Of a stretch of DNA of 64,000 bases, positions 62,606 to 64,000 are shown piece by piece. Under the pieces are notes generated by a model. The model ran no database searches. It saw only the letters and a list, made by a program, of their open reading frames with translations, and was not told where the DNA came from. Source of the stretch: Betaproteobacteria bacterium (lineage in GTDB: Bacteria; Pseudomonadota; Gammaproteobacteria; Burkholderiales; SG8-41). How positions within the stretch are numbered: position 1 is the first letter of the stretch; each line of letters begins with the position of its first letter. Position numbers and translations under genes: made by a program. Where the stretch lies: positions 163,734 through 227,733 of the forward strand of contig JAKFYK010000036.1 in NCBI GenBank assembly GCA_021730905.1, read 5' to 3'.

Positions 62606-63628
62606 CTAACCAGCGCGCCTTCTAAATTTCTGAAACCCCGCCGGCTTCAGCGGCGCCATGCGTTTGACCGCGCCGGCGTTGACGATGACTTCGCCAACGT
62701 AGAAATCGCCGCGTTTGTCGGCCCAGATGCCATGCGGCGCGACGAAGTTGCCGGGCAGCACCGGGTTTTCACCGCCCACCTGCGCTGCGATTTTTCCTTC
62801 GGGGTCGCACACGGTGACGCGCGCGATCGGCGAATGGCCGCACGGCGGATAAATCATGGTCTGGTCGTGCGCGGGCAGCGGGCCTTCGGAGCGCTTCATC
62901 ATGTAGTTGTGAAAACCGCCTTCGGCGATGTGCAGCATGTCCTGATCGTCGATGAAAATGTCGTACGGGCGGTTGAGCCAGCCCCACTCGCGTACATATT
63001 CCCCATTGGGCTTGAAAATCTGCACGCGCGAATTTTCGCGGTCGGCGACATACACCAGTCCCGCGCTATCGACCGCGATGCCGTGCGGCAGGATGAACTG
63101 GCCGGGTCCACCGCCGGGCTCGCCCCATGAGAACAGCAGCTTGCCTTCCTTGGAATACTTGTGCACGCGCGCATTGCCATAGCCGTCGGCAATATACATA
63201 TCGCCGTTGGGCAGCACCGCGACATTGGTGACGCGGTGGAACGGTCCTGCCGCGCGTTTGACCGGACTCACGCCGATCTTATAACCGGTGTCGGCGGGCT
63301 TGCCAGGTTCGCCCAGCGTCATCAGTTTTTTGCCGTCAGTGGTGTACTTGTGCACCACGTGATTCTTGTCGTCGGCGAGCCATAGATTATCTTCGCGGTC
63401 GATGAAAATGCCGTGCGGACCGACGAATTCGCCCGCGCCCCACGCGTTGAGGAATTTTCCTTCCTTGTCGAAAATGATGATCGGATACTTGCCGCGGTTG
63501 AACACATACACGTGGTCTTTCGAATCGCACGCCACGCCCGCGACTTCGACAAAGGCATAGTCCGAGTTAGGCAGCTGTTCCCAGCCTTTGATCACTTCGT
63601 ATTCGATTTTGTGCGGTCCGAGGGCCAT
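62606..63628 (-). CDS. NHL-repeat six-bladed propeller protein (peptidyl-amidating-lyase-like)
   Basis: 340 residues with repeated blades: GPHGIFIDREDNLWLADD near 70, LPNGDMYIADGYGNARVHKYSKEG near 138, LPHGIAVDSAGLVYVADREN near 184 and YDIFIDDQDMLHIAEG near 222. The C-terminal half of peptidylglycine amidating enzymes has this form, as do several lyases. No signal peptide. It heads a run of minus-strand metabolic genes, so a lactonase or lyase role in that pathway is possible. Its leader is an AT-rich element. Confidence 0.86.
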   Translation of the reverse strand: MALGPHKIEYEVIKGWEQLPNSDYAFVEVAGVACDSKDHVYVFNRGKYPIIIFDKEGKFLNAWGAGEFVGPHGIFIDREDNLWLADDKNHVVHKYTTDGKKLMTLGEPGKPADTGYKIGVSPVKRAAGPFHRVTNVAVLPNGDMYIADGYGNARVHKYSKEGKLLFSWGEPGGGPGQFILPHGIAVDSAGLVYVADRENSRVQIFKPNGEYVREWGWLNRPYDIFIDDQDMLHIAEGGFHNYMMKRSEGPLPAHDQTMIYPPCGHSPIARVTVCDPEGKIAAQVGGENPVLPGNFVAPHGIWADKRGDFYVGEVIVNAGAVKRMAPLKPAGFQKFRRRAG

Positions 63629-63630
63629 GA

Positions 63631-63657
63631 TATATTATCCTTTAAAAACAAATAGTT
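63631..63657 (-). repeat. AT-rich leader element, copy 11
   Basis: On the minus strand AACTATTTGTTTTTAAAGGA runs into ATAATATAT and ends 2 bp before the NHL gene ATG; AAAGGA is also the likely ribosome-binding site. The first 15 bases are identical to copies 2 and 8. Confidence 0.6.
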
Positions 63658-63671
63658 ACATTAATTCCGTC

Positions 63672-63751
63672 TGTCGTTCCCGCGAAGGCGGGAACCCATA
63701 ACACAGTGCCATATGAGACAAGGCATGGATCCCCGCCTGCGCGGGAATGAC
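63672..63751. repeat. REP-like palindromic repeat unit, copy 2
   Basis: TGTCGTTCCCGCGAAGGCGG ... GCGGGAATGAC, sharing order and wording with copy 1 (ACCCATAACACA, TGCCATATG, GCATGGAT). It lies between the NHL and the last Bug gene. Confidence 0.75.
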
Positions 63752-63794
63752 AAGCTTGTGTTTTGTGCTTCTTACTTACTCCTCACCAACTTAT

Positions 63795-64000
63795 TTACTT
63801 GCTGCGAGTATCAATTTCTTTGACGAGCCTGCCCCACTTCTCCGTACCGCCGCGCATGGTTTTACCGAGATCATCCGGGCCGCCTGAAACGATGTCACCG
63901 CCCAGACTCAAAAAGCGCTGACGTACGTCGGGTTGTTGCAAGGCTTTGGCGATGTCGGCGTGCAATCTTGCGATCACCGCTTGAGGTGTGCGGGCGGGAA
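63795..64000 (-). CDS. Bug/TctC-type solute receptor 14 (N-terminal part beyond the window)
   Basis: Only the last 68 codons are inside the window, entering from the right edge. PARTPQAVIARLHADIAKAL and VRQRFLSLGGDIV followed by GGTEKWGRLVKE are the usual Bug C-terminal helices. Ligand loop and signal peptide are not visible. Confidence 0.85.
   Translation of the reverse strand, partial: PARTPQAVIARLHADIAKALQQPDVRQRFLSLGGDIVSGGPDDLGKTMRGGTEKWGRLVKEIDTRSK

Overview
The window looks like a chromosomal segment of a Burkholderiales-type betaproteobacterium. The sequence is GC-rich, the genes are tightly packed, and 14 genes encode Bug/TctC-type periplasmic solute receptors, an expansion typical of Bordetella/Cupriavidus-like lineages. 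No rRNA, tRNA, CRISPR array, prophage or intact insertion sequence was seen. Species cannot be assigned from the sequence alone.

Layout. 1-5.4 kb: an MmgE/PrpD gene running off the left edge, a decayed SDR gene, then a housekeeping run purE-purC-dCTP deaminase-tsaC. 5.4-8.3 kb: a Kef-type cation/proton antiporter and an FHA-GGDEF diguanylate cyclase. 8.4-15.3 kb (minus strand): a catabolic operon of UbiD-type decarboxylase, three-subunit molybdenum hydroxylase, Bug receptor and CoxG-like protein. 15.6-21.7 kb: one Bug gene facing a six-gene minus operon (sugar-phosphate isomerase-like, two Bug receptors, crotonase, DUF922 protease-like, DUF3530 hydrolase-like). 21.7-30 kb: VOC protein, serine-glyoxylate-type aminotransferase, a large FAD/Fe-S 2-hydroxyacid dehydrogenase, a fused double-ATPase ABC protein and its solute-binding protein, with no permease genes. 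30-38 kb: Bug, SMP-30, MetE-like, crotonase and CaiB CoA-transferase operon; Bug/URO-D-like/DUF6356 operon; Lrp-type regulator.

38-52 kb is the most distinctive part. It holds an LLM-class oxidoreductase and an amidohydrolase flanked by a long perfect inverted repeat and by the wreck of a second LLM gene. A co-oriented run of about 11 kb follows: Bug, fused cofG-cofH, npdG, cofE, cofD, cofC, Bug, dienelactone hydrolase, LLM oxidoreductase, Bug, Bug. This supplies a nearly complete coenzyme F420 pathway together with F420 reduction, candidate F420-using enzymes and uptake receptors. No dehydro-F420-0 reductase domain is present. 52-64 kb: a ThDP-dependent enzyme, more Bug genes, an ACMSD-type amidohydrolase, a D-2-hydroxyacid dehydrogenase, carboxymuconolactone decarboxylase-like protein, HNH nuclease, SDR, enolase-superfamily protein, NHL propeller and a Bug gene cut by the right edge.

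Two kinds of dispersed sequence stand out. A short AT-rich element (consensus close to AACTATTTGTTTTTA) lies just upstream of, or inside, at least eleven genes or operons. A palindromic REP-like unit of about 90 bp occurs twice near the right end. The overall picture is a specialist in small organic acids, aromatics or lactones, in which each enzyme cassette carries its own receptor.
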